Positions 11,990-23,218 of a stretch of DNA of 64,000 nt are shown here, piece after piece (position 1 is the first letter of the stretch; each line of letters starts with the position of its first letter). Under the pieces are notes generated by a model. That model ran no database searches. It worked only from the letters and a program-made list of their open reading frames with translations, and was not told the origin of the DNA. This stretch comes from Chloranthus sessilifolius (taxonomy: Eukaryota; Streptophyta; Magnoliopsida; Chloranthales; Chloranthaceae): the NCBI GenBank assembly GCA_021018995.1, contig CM037587.1, positions 91,385,251-91,449,250 on the forward strand, written 5' to 3'. The position numbers and the translations under genes were made by a program.

Positions 11990-12860
11990 ATTGGCATGAA
12001 ATACGAGGTGTATTTTCAGCCAGGAACGAAGGTGCACTTGGTAAGACACTTCACTCTCTTAATGATCGAAAATGACCCATCATACTTCTGTACCTAGTTT
12101 GGATTTTCTTCCGGAGAAACTCCAACTATACTAATAGTGTTCAGGTATTTCAAGAAAGTTGCAGCTGGTAGGACATTCGCTCACTCTCTTAATGATCGAG
12201 AAAGACCCACTATACTTTCGGACCTAGTTTGGGTCACAAATAATCTCGTTGCTTGTTCAATTGTATAGATCTGTGGTGTCAGAATGAAGGTGGCATATTT
12301 CAGGAATTGGTCTACCACAACCAAAATAGGTGCAAGCTCCTCACTTTCAATAAAATGAAATAAAATTTAGGGAGACTCTCTCATTGTCGTTTTGGCCCAA
12401 GAAATTACAGGAGGCCCAACAGCGTGAGTCTCTCAAACTTGCCTTGTTCACATATCATTCAGGCCCTAACATACTCATCAATGTCATCCTTCACCTTAGG
12501 TCAATAATATCACCTTTCCAATAAGGCTAGCAATTGTTGACCACCCGGACATATTGTGAGACTCCTCAAGGAGTTCGTTCCTCACATCTTCTAGTTTTGG
12601 CACATACAAGTGACTTTTGTCATTAGTAGACCAATCTCAACCCCCAAACAAACCTTCACTTGGCTGACTTGCTACATTATAGTGCCGACGAGAGGGCTTT
12701 GCCTAATCCATGAGGTAGTCACTCAAGGAATGTGGAGACCACATGATTCATAGAAGCTTATTCTTCATTCGTCAATACTACAAATTCTATTATTCTGCTT
12801 AAAGCATGGGAGACTTGGTTGTCTGTCTGATCCAGCTTGCATAGCAAACCATATCAAACT
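11990..12860 (-). pseudogene. Decayed Ty3/gypsy RNase H-integrase fragment
   Basis: Read on the minus strand, shifting frames, the order is: a DALSR-like end of RNase H (SHALSRIIEFV, near 12790), a zinc-binding-region-like stretch, and a piece resembling the integrase core near 12240-12330 (KYATF, then IYTIEQATRLFV). This is the order of a gypsy pol 3' half. Stops and shifts are numerous. Assignment is by short motifs only, so lineage is uncertain. It lies antisense to the host gene, unlike elements A to C. Confidence 0.5.
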
Positions 12861-12984
12861 TGGCCAGAAAATCTTGCCAATTGAACCATTTAGGCGAAAA
12901 CTTCTTGATGAGGGACGTCAAGATCGAGAGCATTGGAATTGGGCCGCAACAGATTTCTCAGCTTCAGAAAGGCTTAAAGGAGCA

Positions 12985-13600
12985 GAATTAGTGTGTTGGA
13001 GCAATGCCCAGTCGATTGATCGACCATTCAATCGATCGATCGATTGCGGCCAGTGTGAGCAGTTCAAAATCGGAGAAAACTGAAAGTTGCTACAGTAACT
13101 CGATTGATCGAGCTACAGTGCGAATTTGGACGAAATTTAGGTTTTTAGGGGCAAACTTGTCTTTTTGGTGCTTTATTTGTTAGGGTTTTCTTTTGTAAAC
13201 CTCCTATATAAGGTCTCTTAATAAACAATGTAAGGGGTTAATTATTGATTATGAATGAAAGTTATTGCTTGTGTGCTTGAGATGAGCCATTGTTGAAGAG
13301 TGATTCTTCTTCCTGAAATAGGTTTTGTGAGAAGCCAAGGGTGCGAAGCCCAAAATCTATTTTCCGAGAAGGATTTGGTGTGAAGCCCAAAGTCTATCTT
13401 TTATTTATCTCTTTATCTTTCTTTTTTTTTTCTCTGCTTTGTTTGATCCCATAAACCTTAAATCCAGCCGTTACCTTTTCCAAAATCCCCAAAACCATAA
13501 ACCCTAACACCGATTAGAGCCATTGATTCGAACCTATCTCATAAATCCAAAACCCAGCCATCCAACCAGAAATGCCCCGAAATTCAAAACCCACAGATCC
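12985..13600 (+). repeat. LTR fragment with ATCGAT palindromes
   Basis: Positions 13012-13110 carry TCGATTGATCGA (13012 and 13100) and TCAATCGATCGATCGATTG (13028). A TATA-like CCTATATAAGG follows at about 13202-13212, then a leader with a GTGAAGCC...AAGG style block. The leader resembles that of the LTRs of A and B (event order: palindromes, TATA box, GAAGAGTG, GGTTTGGTGTGA). I infer a truncated LTR of a related family. No primer site follows. Confidence 0.5.
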
Positions 13601-13609
13601 TTCAATAAA

Positions 13610-15137
13610 CTGAATTTCAATCGCTCGCTCAAGGTCTATGAGTGCTTGTGAACTCACTCGCTCAAGGTCTATGAGTGCTTGTGAACTCGCTCGCCCGACC
13701 CTGCAGCTTGCGCGCGAGAAACTGAGTCAGACTTGTTTTGACCCTTTTTGTGTGAATTCTTCGGAAATGTGTATCTTTAGGATTCCTTAAGCATTTCTAA
13801 GGACTCTTTGAATGATTTGGGATGTAGGTTGAAGTGTTGAGTACGCGTGTAAGTTCTTGAAAGGTTTAGTGTGGATTGTGCGAGGCGTGATTTGAGGTAG
13901 GGGAAACTTACGACCATTTAATTTGATGTGCATTGTATAAGTTAATTAATGCGATGTGATATGTGTATTCTATATTCGAACCTTTCAAACAAGTTTTGAA
14001 ACATAAAATGTGATGTGACACAAGAAATGTGATGTGATATGTGTGTTCTATATTCGAATCTTTCAAACAAGTTTTGAAACATAAAATGTGATGTAATACA
14101 AGAAATGTGATGCGATATTTGTGTTCTTGTAAGCTCCAAATTCAAGTATGATTATTAAGTGTCCAAAAATAGTATAAGTAATCACTTTATACGATGTGAA
14201 AACTATAAGTTAGACTTTGCACTATGATTTAAGGTTCAGTATAACGAATCCCAAATTGTGCTCCGGTATGGCGGGATATCCGTTCATTGTGCTCCAGTAC
14301 GGCGGGATATCCGTTCATTCTCTTACCGGCCAATGGTAATACTTCGTTCGGCACAAGTATCCCTCATAACACAGGGGCTTGGGCAATTTCGTGAAATGAT
14401 TCATTGAACAACGATGGTTGGGATTCTCATCAGTTTAATATGTGGCTCCTAACGCTATATTTGCTTGGGGTGATAATTTAAGTTATGTCCAATGTCTTTA
14501 AAAACAAAGTATGTGATCCAAATGTGTGTGATTAAATTTCCGCATATGGAATTCAAATGTGAAATGTGCATATGAGATTTAAATGCTGTGAGATATGAGA
14601 TTTAAATGCTACTAATGTTTTCCCCTATTAAGCTTATATGTTAGCTCACCCTTCGACTATACGTCACACTTAGAGAAGGAATTGGATTCGGAGTGCGATC
14701 CAGAGTACGAACCGAAGGAGGACATTGAGCCCCTACCAGAGGAGTTCTTTCTATTCAAGTGGTTGTGCTTGTTTTGTGTTTTGCGCTTGGTACGTCCAGC
14801 CTTTTTGAGTTAGATAATTGGACAATGTAATATATACTTTTGGATATTATTTTGTAAACCACTGTTTGGTGATGGTTGTTCATCACCGGTGATTCGTTTC
14901 GGTTCTTTCGTCAATATATTTTGACATGGAATTTAGAACCGTTATTTTGATCAGTCTTTGAGATATAGAAATGACATTTTCTTTTGTTGTTATGATGACT
15001 CTCTGCTTAGTTAGAGATATCAGCTTTATTTCTGCTATGAGTAGATGTACCAAATGTTTTGTAAGCAAGGGATCGCCCTAATGGGTGATCCGACGGCACG
15101 GGTTTCGGTTATCGAAACCGAAATCCAGGTTGTCACA
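13610..15137 (+). repeat. LTR-like block ending TTGTCACA
   Basis: Non-coding, with internal duplications: a 36-bp unit twice at 13638-13700, an 80-bp unit twice at about 13960-14130, and a 31-bp unit (GTGCTCCRGTAYGGCGGGA) twice at about 14257-14318. It ends TTGTCACA at 15137, directly against a Tat-lineage RT fragment cut in mid-domain. This suggests an inserted LTR of another gypsy family; I could not fix its left end. Confidence 0.4.
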
Positions 15138-16770
15138 GACAACCTACCAAAGGGCTATGACCCCGATCTTTCATGATATAATACACCAAGAAATTGAGAT
15201 GTATGTCGATGACATGATCGCCAAATTTGTAGATCAGGCTAGCCATCTGATCAACTTGCGAAAGCTTTTCGATCAACTGCGAGAGTATCATCTTCGACTC
15301 AATCCTAAAAAATGTGTCTTCGGAGCCATGTCCGAAAAGCTCCTAGGGTTCATCGTCAGCGGCGATGGAATAGAGATCAACCCAACCAAAGCTAAAGCCA
15401 GCATCGAAATGCCCGTGCCATCAACCGAAAAAGAAATTTGTGGTTTTTTGGGGTGTATCCAATACATCAGCAAGTTACATCTCTCGGCTCACGCTTATTT
15501 GCGAACCAATCTTCAAACTACATCGTAAGAATTCTCCCGAGCTTTGGAATGAGGAATCTCATAAGGCTTTTGATAGAATCAAGGCCCATTTATCCAATCC
15601 ACCCATACTGGTCCCCCTCTGCGAGATCGCCCTATGCTGCTTTACTTGTCAACAATAGTAACGTCAACGGGTTGCGTACTCGGGGAACATGATGACTCAG
15701 GGAGGAAAGAGAAGGCAATCTACCATCTGACCAAGAAATTCACTGAATACGAGTCATGATATTCATTGCTAGAACGGACCTGCTTGACAATTGTCTAGGC
15801 TACGTAGCGATTACAACATTACCTGATCAATCGGTTCTCATGCTTGTAAGGATGGATCCCCTGAAGTACCTTTTCGAAAAACCAGCCCTCACAGGAAGAA
15901 CCCTCCGATGGCAGTTGTTGCTATCAGAATTTGACATCACGTATGTCACACAAAGGCAATCAAGGGACGAGCGTTGGCCGTCCATCTGGCAGAACACCCT
16001 CTCCCCGACTATGAGCCTTTAAAAACAGATTTCCCATATGAAGATATCCTGTTTATGATGTTGGAAGTGGAGGGCACCAATGACCGGTTCTGGACAATGT
16101 ACTTTGACGGCGCAATGAACGGTAAGGGGCAGGGAATAAGAGCAGTCTTGGTTTCACCCGAGGGAACTCACGTCCCTTTGTCCATAAAACTCAACTTCTC
16201 GTGCACCAACAACATGGCAGAGTACGAGGCATTTATAGCAGGACTTCAAGCAATGATTAAACTAAAAATCACGCATATAAGAGTCTTCGGAGACTCTCAG
16301 CTCATAATCTCTCAGACAAACAGTGATTGGAAAACGAAGGATGAGAAACTAATCCCATACCATGAATTCCTTTAGGAGCTCTTAGGAAATTTTGAAGAAA
16401 TCAGCTTCACATTCCTATATCGAGCGAAGAATAGATTGGTAGACACGTTAGCTACGCTGGCATCCATGATCGAGGTACCAAAGGACGGGCGACTTCGTCC
16501 GATTGTTATCTCACAACAAGACACCCTTGTATGCAGTGACATCAAAGAAGATTTGGCCATGAATAACGGGTTGCCTTGGTTCAGATATTTTTTTTTTTTT
16601 GGAAAAACGTGCTTTTCCTAGCTTTGCCACCATAATCAACAAAAGAACTATACAGCGCTTGGCTGCCGGTTATGTAATCTGTGCAGGTATACTCTAAAAG
16701 CGATCGTTCAACAATATGCTGCTTCATTGTGTCACAACGTTGGAAGCCATGAGGATCATCTGGCAAGCGT
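15138..16770 (+). pseudogene. Tat-lineage gypsy pol fragment: RT, RNase H, second RNase H, start of integrase
   Basis: Begins inside RT, just before TYQRAMTPIFHDIIHQEI and the catalytic MYVDDM (about 15200). It passes through the RT connection and a broken first RNase H (to about 15900) to a second, archaeal-type RNase H at 16090-16480 with its acidic residues visible (MYFDGA, NMAEYEA, FGDSQ, VDTLATLAS). It then reaches the integrase N-terminal region (KRTIQRLAAGY near 16640; NNMLLHCVTTLEA near 16710), where it stops. A second RNase H marks the Tat/Ogre/Retand branch (family knowledge). There are frame changes near 15530 and 15700 and a stop near 16375. The integrase catalytic core is missing. 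Confidence 0.8.
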
Positions 16771-17222
16771 GACTGCCTGTCGGGCCAGGAAAGTCACCAA
16801 CCCGGACCTTAGTAGGTCTCAAAAGATCTTCATAAAGAAACATCCTGCGCAGAGTACCTGTTGCAACACTTTGCCCATGCCCCAAAGAAAAAGGTTTCAC
16901 CTCACCTAAAAGATCCAATGTCAGGGCGTCTGAAATGTTCTCATCAAATGTTACTGGGCGACCGGAAATGCGAAGACCCGTCAATAATGCGACATGTGAA
17001 GGAAGGAAAACTAATTCCCCCCAAGGGAGATGCACTGAGTAGGTCTCTAGGCGATATCTCTCCTGCACAGCCCAAAAATAGCCACGATTCATTACCATGG
17101 GCACAATCCGTAGAAAACGATCAAAGTCGGCGTCATCGACCAGGTCACATACCCTGTCTGGCAATTGTAGGTACTGGTGTGCCTCGAACCAGCCGCCACG
17201 GAGCACAATCACCGGGAGGGGC

Positions 17223-17256
<34 letters not shown>

Positions 17257-17606
17257 GTAGGCCAAAAATAGAAGTACAATACAAAAGTAGTAACATGCAT
17301 AGGGAAGGGGAAACCCACTAGCTCCAGACACCTGAAATTTGAGAGATGGTCTTTTTGAAGGTATAACAATCTGTTGGGGATATTGGGATCCCGGCCCTCA
17401 GGCCACGCCCATTCTCTAGCTGGTCCTATTGTCCGTTGAGGCGCCATAACTTCATTAAGGTCTTCCTTGTCTTCTTCAGACGGGCTGAACGTGGTATCTT
17501 CGCTCTCAACTTCCTCTACATACTCATCGTGGTTACCTCGGCGCCTCCCACGACCACGTGATGGTGTGGCACGTGAACCACCTCGAAAGCGATCCTGAGA
17601 CATCAA
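16724..17606 (-). pseudogene. Antisense plant-mobile-domain ORF of the Tat element (truncated)
   Basis: The minus strand from 17606 encodes an Arg/Gly-rich start (SRGRGRRRG) and an acidic stretch, ending near 17333. After about 110 bp containing a (CT)n tract that could serve as an acceptor tract, a second open stretch (17212-16724) encodes a block typical of the plant mobile domain: RYRLETYSVHLPWGE, then LTGLRISGRPV. The simple CAG/GT to TTAG/C junction does not keep frame, so the splice is unresolved. The C terminus is lost where the ORF meets the truncated integrase near 16765. PMDs occur both in host MAIN/MAIL proteins and inside transposons (family knowledge). The position between pol and 3' LTR, in antisense, fits a captured accessory ORF. 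Confidence 0.7.
17222..17254. repeat. (AG)n microsatellite
   Basis: About 13-14 AG units on the plus strand; on the minus strand it forms the CT tract just before the second stretch of the PMD ORF. Confidence 0.95.
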
Positions 17607-18980
17607 AACTGAGAGAGCATCAGAAGCACAATAAAGCGATTATCAATCGTGGCAAAGAAAACTGCACTAAGTCCATAACATAAGGCCTCGAGATAGGTGT
17701 GGATCTCTACACCCCACTCACATTCACCTTTTCTTTTTCTTTTATTTTCATTTTCTTAAATATAGCAATTACAAAAAGAAACAATTACAAAAAAAAAAGA
17801 AAAAAAATAAGTAAATAACAAAATCGTGCTCAAGCCCCTCCAGCACCTTAAAACCCTTCAAACCCAAAGTTCCCGAAATCCGTGAGAAGCTCAAAATCCT
17901 CACCATATGGAACACCCATGATAAACAGTTTCCTTCCACCTAGCCACAACCCTCATAGACTTTAAGAAAAAATAAAAAATAATCCCATCAGAGCAAGCCC
18001 TCCCCAACCATTCCCTAAACTCACCCGCTCAAAACAACACTCCTAATCCAAGTCCTCTCAAACCACAAAACCCTCTAAATCAAACTCACTCATCGACTAA
18101 ATGGAAAATCCGTATGGTATCAAAATCAGTTTTTTTTTAAATCCATATTTACCATCAATTTTCACAAGCATGCATGATTAAGGAGAAATACATGATGAAA
18201 ATAGGGATTTTGAACTTACCCGGCCAAGATTCTAAAAGAGGACCAAGACCCGGCGGAAAATCGAGTGAATTCTGGAGAAAATCGATATGAATCGGCGTGA
18301 AATCTAGCAATGTTTCGTCAAAGTTGCCCACACAAGGAAGTGGAAACCGGAAGAGGCGGTTTGCGAAAGTATTTCAGCGACCTTAATGAATGCTCGGGTG
18401 ACTTTCGAGGCTACGATATATGTGCAATCGCTAATTACACGCCACAGCCCGTAATCGTCAATTACTTGCTATGGGCCATGCATAACCAAGGATTATGCGT
18501 CCTCCGGAGCGATTTTTGGGCCCACTTGTATTTTCTTTTCTTTTTCTTTTTAAAAACAAAAACAAAACAAAAATAAATAAATAAAACAAAAAAAATTAAA
18601 ACAAAAAAAACAACGACAACAAATAAAAAGGCAAAAAAAAGAGGAGAGAAGTGGTTCGTTCAAAGTTCTTTCAATGTCTCGTATGAGTTTTACTGAGCGT
18701 TCCATCCACCGATGGGCCGATCGAATTTATAGATGTCTGGCATGCATTTCAAAGTCTTGTTTTCGCATCATGTTATTCTTGATTTTCTTTTATTGCCACA
18801 ATTAAGTCAGGATTCGAACATCGACCACCACATGGAATTGACAATCTCATAACGTATTCCGTTCGCCCCATAAAATGACAACGAATTCAGAATGAGGCGA
18901 ATGCTTGAAGTAGTGGTTCGGGTGTCTTTTTTTTTCTTTGACGGGGATCACACACGATCCTTTGTCAAAGAGGGGCATTC
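17607..18980. other. Non-coding 3' region of the Tat element
   Basis: Lies between the antisense PMD ORF and the 3' LTR. It contains A-rich tracts at about 17735-17820 and 18545-18640. A purine tract (CAAAGAGGGGCATT, 18966-18979) just before the LTR is a likely polypurine tract. The frame at 18310-18576 has no recognised domain. Regulatory sequence for the antisense ORF would be expected here but is not identifiable. Confidence 0.55.
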
Positions 18981-20327
18981 TGTAGACATCTGATTTGGAT
19001 CGAGCGATCAACCAACGCCAATGCTTGGTGGTCCGCAACAAAATTATATGTGACAAGTATACACAAATTGGCCCCAACACTAGGTCATCTAAGGTCAGAG
19101 TTTGACTTCATTGGATTAAAAATGAACAAATATAACACGCATAATTAACAATCACGCATGTTATATATGCCATCTTTTTACTTTCCAGACCTGAGCCATG
19201 GCAGATCATCAGCCCGACACTTCTAAGTCAGTGGGATGCCAGTAAAGGGCGCATAATAGTTAATTGCATGCCCTATTACATGCGTAATTAACAGTTACGC
19301 GTGTTACTGAAGCTAAAACAACTACAAATCTGCAAAAGGGACTGGTACGACTGGCTTGGACAGTCCCTAGAGCAATGAGAATATGGTCTTGGCTACCCAG
19401 CTGCCTCACCAATCAAATAGAAGCACTTTTCATCTCAACCCTTCATTTCAAACTAGCTTTTTGACTTTGCATCTCAACCCTTGGATCATTGAGCCAAAAC
19501 TCTATAAAATGGCTCCCTGTTCTAGCTAAAAGGGACCTTTTTTGGAAGCACCAGTGTGCTGGAATCTTGGAGCAAGTATCCCTAGCATTAAGCCACTTCA
19601 AGTTTTTTTCTTTTCTCCTAGGTTGTTTGGAATTAATCATGTCTTTTTCTTAAAAAGTTCTCCTTTGTTTTCTTTCAATCATTGCTTCTATGATGAGTTT
19701 TATGGAGGGATGAGAAGCCATCTCATATCCTCATAAAGCTCATAAGAGAGGGTCATCCTAAACCATAGGATTTGGACCTCAACTCCATGGTAGTGTTCTA
19801 CTCCTCTCCACTTTTTATTTACCCTATTTTTTTAGCAAAGATAGTCCCTCAGTCATACCGATGAGTGCTTAACCATTTTTTTGTTTTTTTTATAAGTTAG
19901 AGTGGCTTCATTCAAGTCCCCACCTAGATAGTCATCTTCATTTCACATTCTGCAGAGCTGCAGCTCTTAGCATTCAGGATTATCCACATCAAAAGGTCGC
20001 ACGGTCGTATTCAATTGGAGATGTTGTTATTACTCACAATCGGAACAGCGTGCGAGACATTTCATTAAGAGATAGGAAAAGTGGTCATCAAGTCCGATTC
20101 AATCGGGCGGGTTAGGTGCGCAAAAGTCCTTCCTATTTCGTAACCGGAGCCCTTGCCCAGATCAAAAGGTAATGTAGATTAGTTTGGCGTTCTTTTTAGG
20201 TTCCCAAGGATTTCCTCTAAACTTTGGTTGCGACTCCTTCATTTTGTTATTATTTTTTTGGTAAGCCGTTAGGAAGTAGCCGAACTTTGCGTAGACCTTC
20301 AGATCTAGTCATGATTCATGGTCTACA
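18981..20327 (+). repeat. 3' LTR of the Tat-lineage element
   Basis: Starts TGTAGACATC, ends GGTCTACA, giving 7-bp inverted ends TGTAGAC/GTCTACA. It contains the phrase GGTTGCGACTCC near 20228 typical of this LTR type. Two quasi-palindromic segments (19134-19164 and 19279-19306) repeat a GCRTAATTAACA / CACGCRTGTTA arrangement. No 5' partner LTR is recognisable within the window. Confidence 0.7.
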
Positions 20328-22190
20328 GGGTAGAATGTCATTCTATGTAAATTTTTCGTCATGTGATATTTATAATTATAATAAAAAGATCTCAACCCTA
20401 ACCACGGGCTAACTTTTCTCCTCAAAACTTAATTTCCCTCTTCTTCTCTCACCATCTTCTCCTAAACCCTAACCTTAATCTCTACCTTACAAGCTTTCAA
20501 TCCACAACTATCTAAAACACAGACTTACTTGATATCAGAACCAAACCCTTGCCTCCACATCATTGTCTGTTGACGTCAGTATGATGTCAGGCTCACATCA
20601 GCCTTCGTCAACTCCTTAATCCTGAATGCCACAAAAATTATAATTTCATGATAACTTTTCATATTCTATGATTTTTCTGTGATTTTGTTTTTAAATTTTT
20701 AAAACACTTTATACACCATTTTTTTCCAAAGCTTGCTTTTCAGCCGAAAATGGCTGTTTCTCAGTTTTCAAGGCCTCAGGATCTGTGCAGCTAATCTCTG
20801 CAGATATGAAACAAAAGGATGGGTTGAAATTGATTAGTTGGTTCACTCTTTTTCTGGGTAGAGGGGTTGGTTTGGTGCTATTGTTGATACACAGGTGATT
20901 GTGTGCTGCCCCTTCAAATTAAATTTCTTTTTTGCTCAGTTTAGTGCTAAATTTCTGCTTAAAGTTGAGTTGTGTACTTGATATTCTGGTTTATTGCCTA
21001 GTTTGTGTTGGGCTGTAGTTTCAACCTGTGAAAAATCCTGTAGTGAAGCTTCTTTTTTTTCGCTGACGGGGTATCAGGGCCTCTTAGAGAACCTGACTAA
21101 TCCCTGGGCACGTGCAACACCCGCATGTCACAGGTACGAGGTAAGTACGGACAAATCCCTGCAGGTGGCCAACATGGGGTGGGATTCGAACTTAGGATCT
21201 CCGCTTCTTGGGGCGTGGTCCTGTAGTGAAGTTTTATTAAGATCTAGTGGTCCAGATTTGGTTTTTCATAGCGTTTGGGTAGTGTATTGGCTGCACTAGC
21301 GTTGAGTTGTTGGCTGATTGCTTGAGCATCAAGTGTAAGTCATGTCCGAAGTTAATTCGGAACGAGTTTTGTCCAGAAGGTTCTTGCCCCGTCTTTCGAG
21401 CACCCCAGTCTTTCGAGCAAACGAAGGCTCTTCATCAATTGCTATATAAAAGTTAAATGGAGGTAGCTGTGTCCTATTGTCGAAGGCTTTTACTTGGTGA
21501 GGGAGCAATCCCAAAGCCCTCTGGTGCAAAGTATTTTAAAAAGACAATGGGGTGGAAAGTTGATGATTCCTTGATTATATCGTGAATTTTGAAAACAATT
21601 GAGCCCTCTATCGCTTTGGAGCTCTTACTTTTATCATCTTCCAAAGAAGTATGAGATCATCTATTTCTCTTTGTAATCTTGTGGAGACGTGGCAAAAATC
21701 TATTAGCTACAAATGAAGCTTATGAAATTGCAACGAGGTGATCTGACCGTGTCAGGCTAGGATAATAGATTAAACATTTATGGGATGAGATGCAAAGCCT
21801 AATCACTTTCTGCTGATTGTACTTGTCCATATGCTTATGAGGGTACAAATCTCGGGAAGAAGAGTTCCTTGTAAATCTCTCATTGTTTCAGTTATTTGTT
21901 GGGTGGCATCCAAAATTTGAAAAAAGTAAAATTCATCTATCCCAATGCTGTCCTTTTCTATTAAATGAAGAGGAGCGAGAAAAAGCACTGACTACTGTTT
22001 CTACTCCCTCAGTTTTAGGCTTTTAGCTGTATTTAAGTCTAATAATTTTTGTGGTGGTCGTGACAAAGGATGAGGCCGTGGTCGGAGAACTAATAGTTGA
22101 GGGCGTGGAAGTAGCTTCACAAATGCATTTAGGTTTGATCACTTGGAATTCAGTTTGTGGAAGCGAATTAGCAATTCAATGCTAACTTCC
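20328..22190 (+). mobile_element. Possible Ty1/copia remnant
   Basis: A primer-site-like TGATATCAGAACC lies at about 20529-20541 after a pyrimidine-rich leader. Downstream sequence (about 21740-22130) shows a broken frame reminiscent of copia gag, followed by an Arg/Gly-rich stretch (GGRDKG, GRGRR). Everything is degenerate and no pol motif is seen; treat it as weak. A SINE is inserted at 21049. Confidence 0.3.
21049..21218 (-). mobile_element. tRNA-derived SINE (minus strand)
   Basis: Flanked by a perfect 13-bp duplication TCCTGTAGTGAAG (21036-21048 and 21219-21231). On the minus strand it contains a box B-like GTTCGAATCCC (near 21190) close to its start and ends in an A tract (T run at 21049-21060 on plus). 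These are the hallmarks of LINE-mobilised, Pol III-type SINEs. Confidence 0.85.
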
Positions 22191-23179
22191 TAAGAATTGA
22201 ATTCCCTTGGAAATGACACTTCTCTTGTTTGATTATGTTGTCCGGGAAATGACTCCCCTGAAATTACAATTCCACTGTTTGAATAGTCTGTCTGGGAAAT
22301 AACTTCCGTTGAATTGCAATTCCACTATTTGATCAAAATTCAAAATGTATTAAAAGTCAAACATTTACTAAGAAAAATATTTGATAATATTACTAATTTA
22401 ACAATTAACACAATAGTAATCACTATCGACTACAAGTTATACCAATTAAAGTTTAAATTTTTATATTTTGATTTAAAGAAGTCAAATTTTGACCAATAAA
22501 ATATTGAAGCACTAACTTACAAATTTGCATAGTACTAGCTAGAATATCTACTGTCAGGTTACACTAATTAAAGTTTGATAAAAGGTAAAATTACTATTAA
22601 AAGTCAAACTTTGACAAATATTAAATTTGGCAATGTACCGTCAAGTTACAAATTAACATAGTAGTACTCACTATCCACTAGTAGGTTACACTAGGACTGT
22701 CAACGGGCCGGTCTATGCCGGGCTTTTTATAGGCCTGATTTTTTTAAAACATTAAAAGGAGGGCCCGAGCCCGACCTGATATGCTACCGAGCTGAGCCCG
22801 GCCCGACTCGCGTGCTAAATGTGGAGCCCGAAACCCCCAAAAAAACCCAGCCCGATATTAGTCGGGCCAAAACCCTGATTCGGGCCGGGTTTCAATGATT
22901 TTTTTAGAATTTTTTTCAGTAGCTTTTTTGAGACTTTTTTTCCAAATAGCTTTTAGGGAGAGAACTTAGGAGAGAGAGCTTGAGTGCCTGAAGTTAAAAA
23001 TTGAGAAGTTGGGTGGGAGGGAGAGAGAGAGAGCTTGGCAATGGGTTGGGGGTAGAGAGATTTTCGCAATGAGAGAGAGGGAGAGAGCTTGAAAGCTATG
23101 GGGGAAGAGTGGGTCGCTTTGCAATGGTTGGCTGGGATGAAGAGCTTGGGCCGGTTGGCAATGGCTGGCTGGGATGAAG

Positions 23180-23218
<39 letters not shown>

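Noticed and set aside
17145..17606. A single continuous 153-codon PMD-type protein
   Set aside because: The C-terminal third is translated (CT)n and intron-like sequence; the PMD block lies in another frame after it.
18310..18576. 88-codon frame in the Tat 3' region
   Set aside because: No recognised domain, and it ends in an A/T-rich tract; probably chance.
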